A DNA stretch of 14,735 nucleotides from Rickettsia typhi. Lineage in GTDB: Bacteria > Pseudomonadota > Gammaproteobacteria > Burkholderiales > Burkholderiaceae_C. Location: contig CALPPP020000015.1 in assembly GCA_943325485.2 (NCBI GenBank), forward strand, positions 1-14,735. Reading direction: 5' to 3'. How positions within the stretch are numbered: the stretch's first letter is position 1; the number at the start of each line of letters is the position of its first letter. This document shows positions 14,345 to 14,735 of the stretch, one piece after another. A program made the position numbers and the translations under genes. Below the pieces are notes generated by a model. It ran no database searches. It was not told the origin of the DNA and was given only the letters and a program-made list of their open reading frames with translations.

Positions 14345-14735
14345 TCAGCAGCTACGACCTGTTTCCGGTAATGAAGAAGAATGCAGCATCCTGAGATGCT
14401 GCATAAACGCAGGTATACCGTTGAATTTGTAGATGTCATTAAAGGCGCGCCCGCAGTCTTTGGCGTGAGAACGCGCCTCATTGAGGGCGCGGTACTTTGC
14501 GTCGAGGTCTTCATCACTAAAACACTTACTCTCCCAAGAATCAAAGTACTGGGTTACGACAGAGTAAGAGGCCGTATGCCTCTCGTAATTTTGAATCAAG
14601 GTGTTTAGGTCTGTGGTCGACGCAAGCAGTGCCGGGTCAGGGTTAGATAAGCTACGGCCCTCAATCCCAAGCTCACCCTTGATGCCAGCCGGCTGTCCGT
14701 GCATAGACAAGAACACATCGCGCATAACTTTAACA
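14345..14735 (-). CDS. Unrecognised protein, cut by the window edge (C-terminal part)
   Basis: I do not recognise this protein. The frame ends with TGA at 14345-14347 and stays open to the right edge, so the true start probably lies outside; an ATG at 14725 would give 126 aa. The visible part has no obvious signal peptide or membrane segment. It looks soluble and mostly helical, with many charged residues (for example DEDLDAKYRALNEARSHAKD) and scattered cysteines. The first visible stretch (MRDVFLSMHGQPAGIKGELG) is Gly-richer and could be the end of a folded domain. It faces the integrase remnant tail to tail. Its base composition looks AT-richer than the housekeeping part, which suggests element cargo. 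A strong hairpin (14381-14404) lies within its last codons. Confidence 0.55.
   Translation of the reverse strand, partial: VKVMRDVFLSMHGQPAGIKGELGIEGRSLSNPDPALLASTTDLNTLIQNYERHTASYSVVTQYFDSWESKCFSDEDLDAKYRALNEARSHAKDCGRAFNDIYKFNGIPAFMQHLRMLHSSSLPETGRSC
14381..14404. repeat. Perfect 10-bp inverted repeat inside the edge gene
   Basis: ATGCAGCATC (14381-14390) and GATGCTGCAT (14395-14404) are perfect complements around a 4-base loop, inside the coding part that reads MQHLRMLH on the minus strand. On the minus strand the stem is followed by TCTTCTTCATT, a T-rich but interrupted run, so it could act as a weak terminator or protein-binding site. Palindromes this exact are uncommon by chance within a coding region. 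Confidence 0.5.

Larger units (their letters stand above)
12760..14735. mobile_element. Probable end of an integrative element inserted beside ffs
   Basis: Directly after the SRP RNA gene the content changes from dense housekeeping genes to a complete tyrosine recombinase, a second recombinase remnant, AT-richer spacer and an unrecognised gene. An integrase next to the 3' end of a stable RNA gene, reading away from it, is a common layout at an element end. The left limit is only approximate and the right end is outside the window. No matching attachment-site pair can be shown from this sequence alone. Confidence 0.5.

Noticed and set aside
1..14735. CRISPR arrays, tRNA genes and insertion sequences with terminal repeats
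   Set aside because: Read by eye on both strands: no regularly spaced repeats, no cloverleaf with TTCRANNC-type arm, and no transposase. The only mobility genes are the two tyrosine recombinases.

Overview
The window looks like a compact betaproteobacterial chromosome, most likely Comamonadaceae (a Limnohabitans- or Rhodoferax-like freshwater type). This rests on protein style, on the dnaX-ybaB-recR cluster next to the SRP RNA gene, and on the rnhA/methyltransferase/mltD neighbourhood. It is inference; no database was searched. Housekeeping genes fill about the first 12.6 kb with almost no spacers. The last 2 kb is accessory DNA that enters directly after the SRP RNA gene.

Layout. Positions 1-106 hold copies of a short dispersed repeat. 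moaA (107-1264, +) and mobA (1264-1890, +) form a molybdenum-cofactor pair with overlapping stop and start. They converge, with overlapping stop codons, on a minus-strand run transcribed from 7572 down to 1887: a YafS-like methyltransferase, rnhA, an RND periplasmic adaptor and an RND inner-membrane pump. Facing away from the methyltransferase is mltD (7571-9001, +), a lytic transglycosylase; the two start codons share one CATG. mltD ends 2 bp from the convergent end of an orphan NMT1/SsuA-like substrate-binding protein. That gene lies downstream of dnaX, ybaB and recR, all on the minus strand (12630 to 10130).

Between dnaX and the accessory region is the 4.5S/SRP RNA gene (ffs, about 12658-12758, +), which has no ORF and is recognised from its conserved apical stem and GGAA loop. 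About 110 bp further on starts a complete tyrosine recombinase (12866-14101, +). Its 3' end runs out of frame into the C-terminal remnant of a second, unrelated tyrosine recombinase (about 14079-14234). A minus-strand unknown gene follows and is cut by the window edge. This looks like one end of an integrative element inserted beside ffs, with signs of an older integration at the same place.

The strongest points for follow-up are: (1) a run of nine A's in dnaX where a shift into either other frame stops within a few codons, implying a short gamma-type subunit besides full-length tau; (2) ffs as a possible integration site with two layers of integrase; (3) the face-to-face start codons of mltD and the methyltransferase, with gloB absent from the expected place; (4) the unrecognised edge gene with a strong hairpin in its coding region. 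I saw no CRISPR array, tRNA, rRNA or recognisable defence system.
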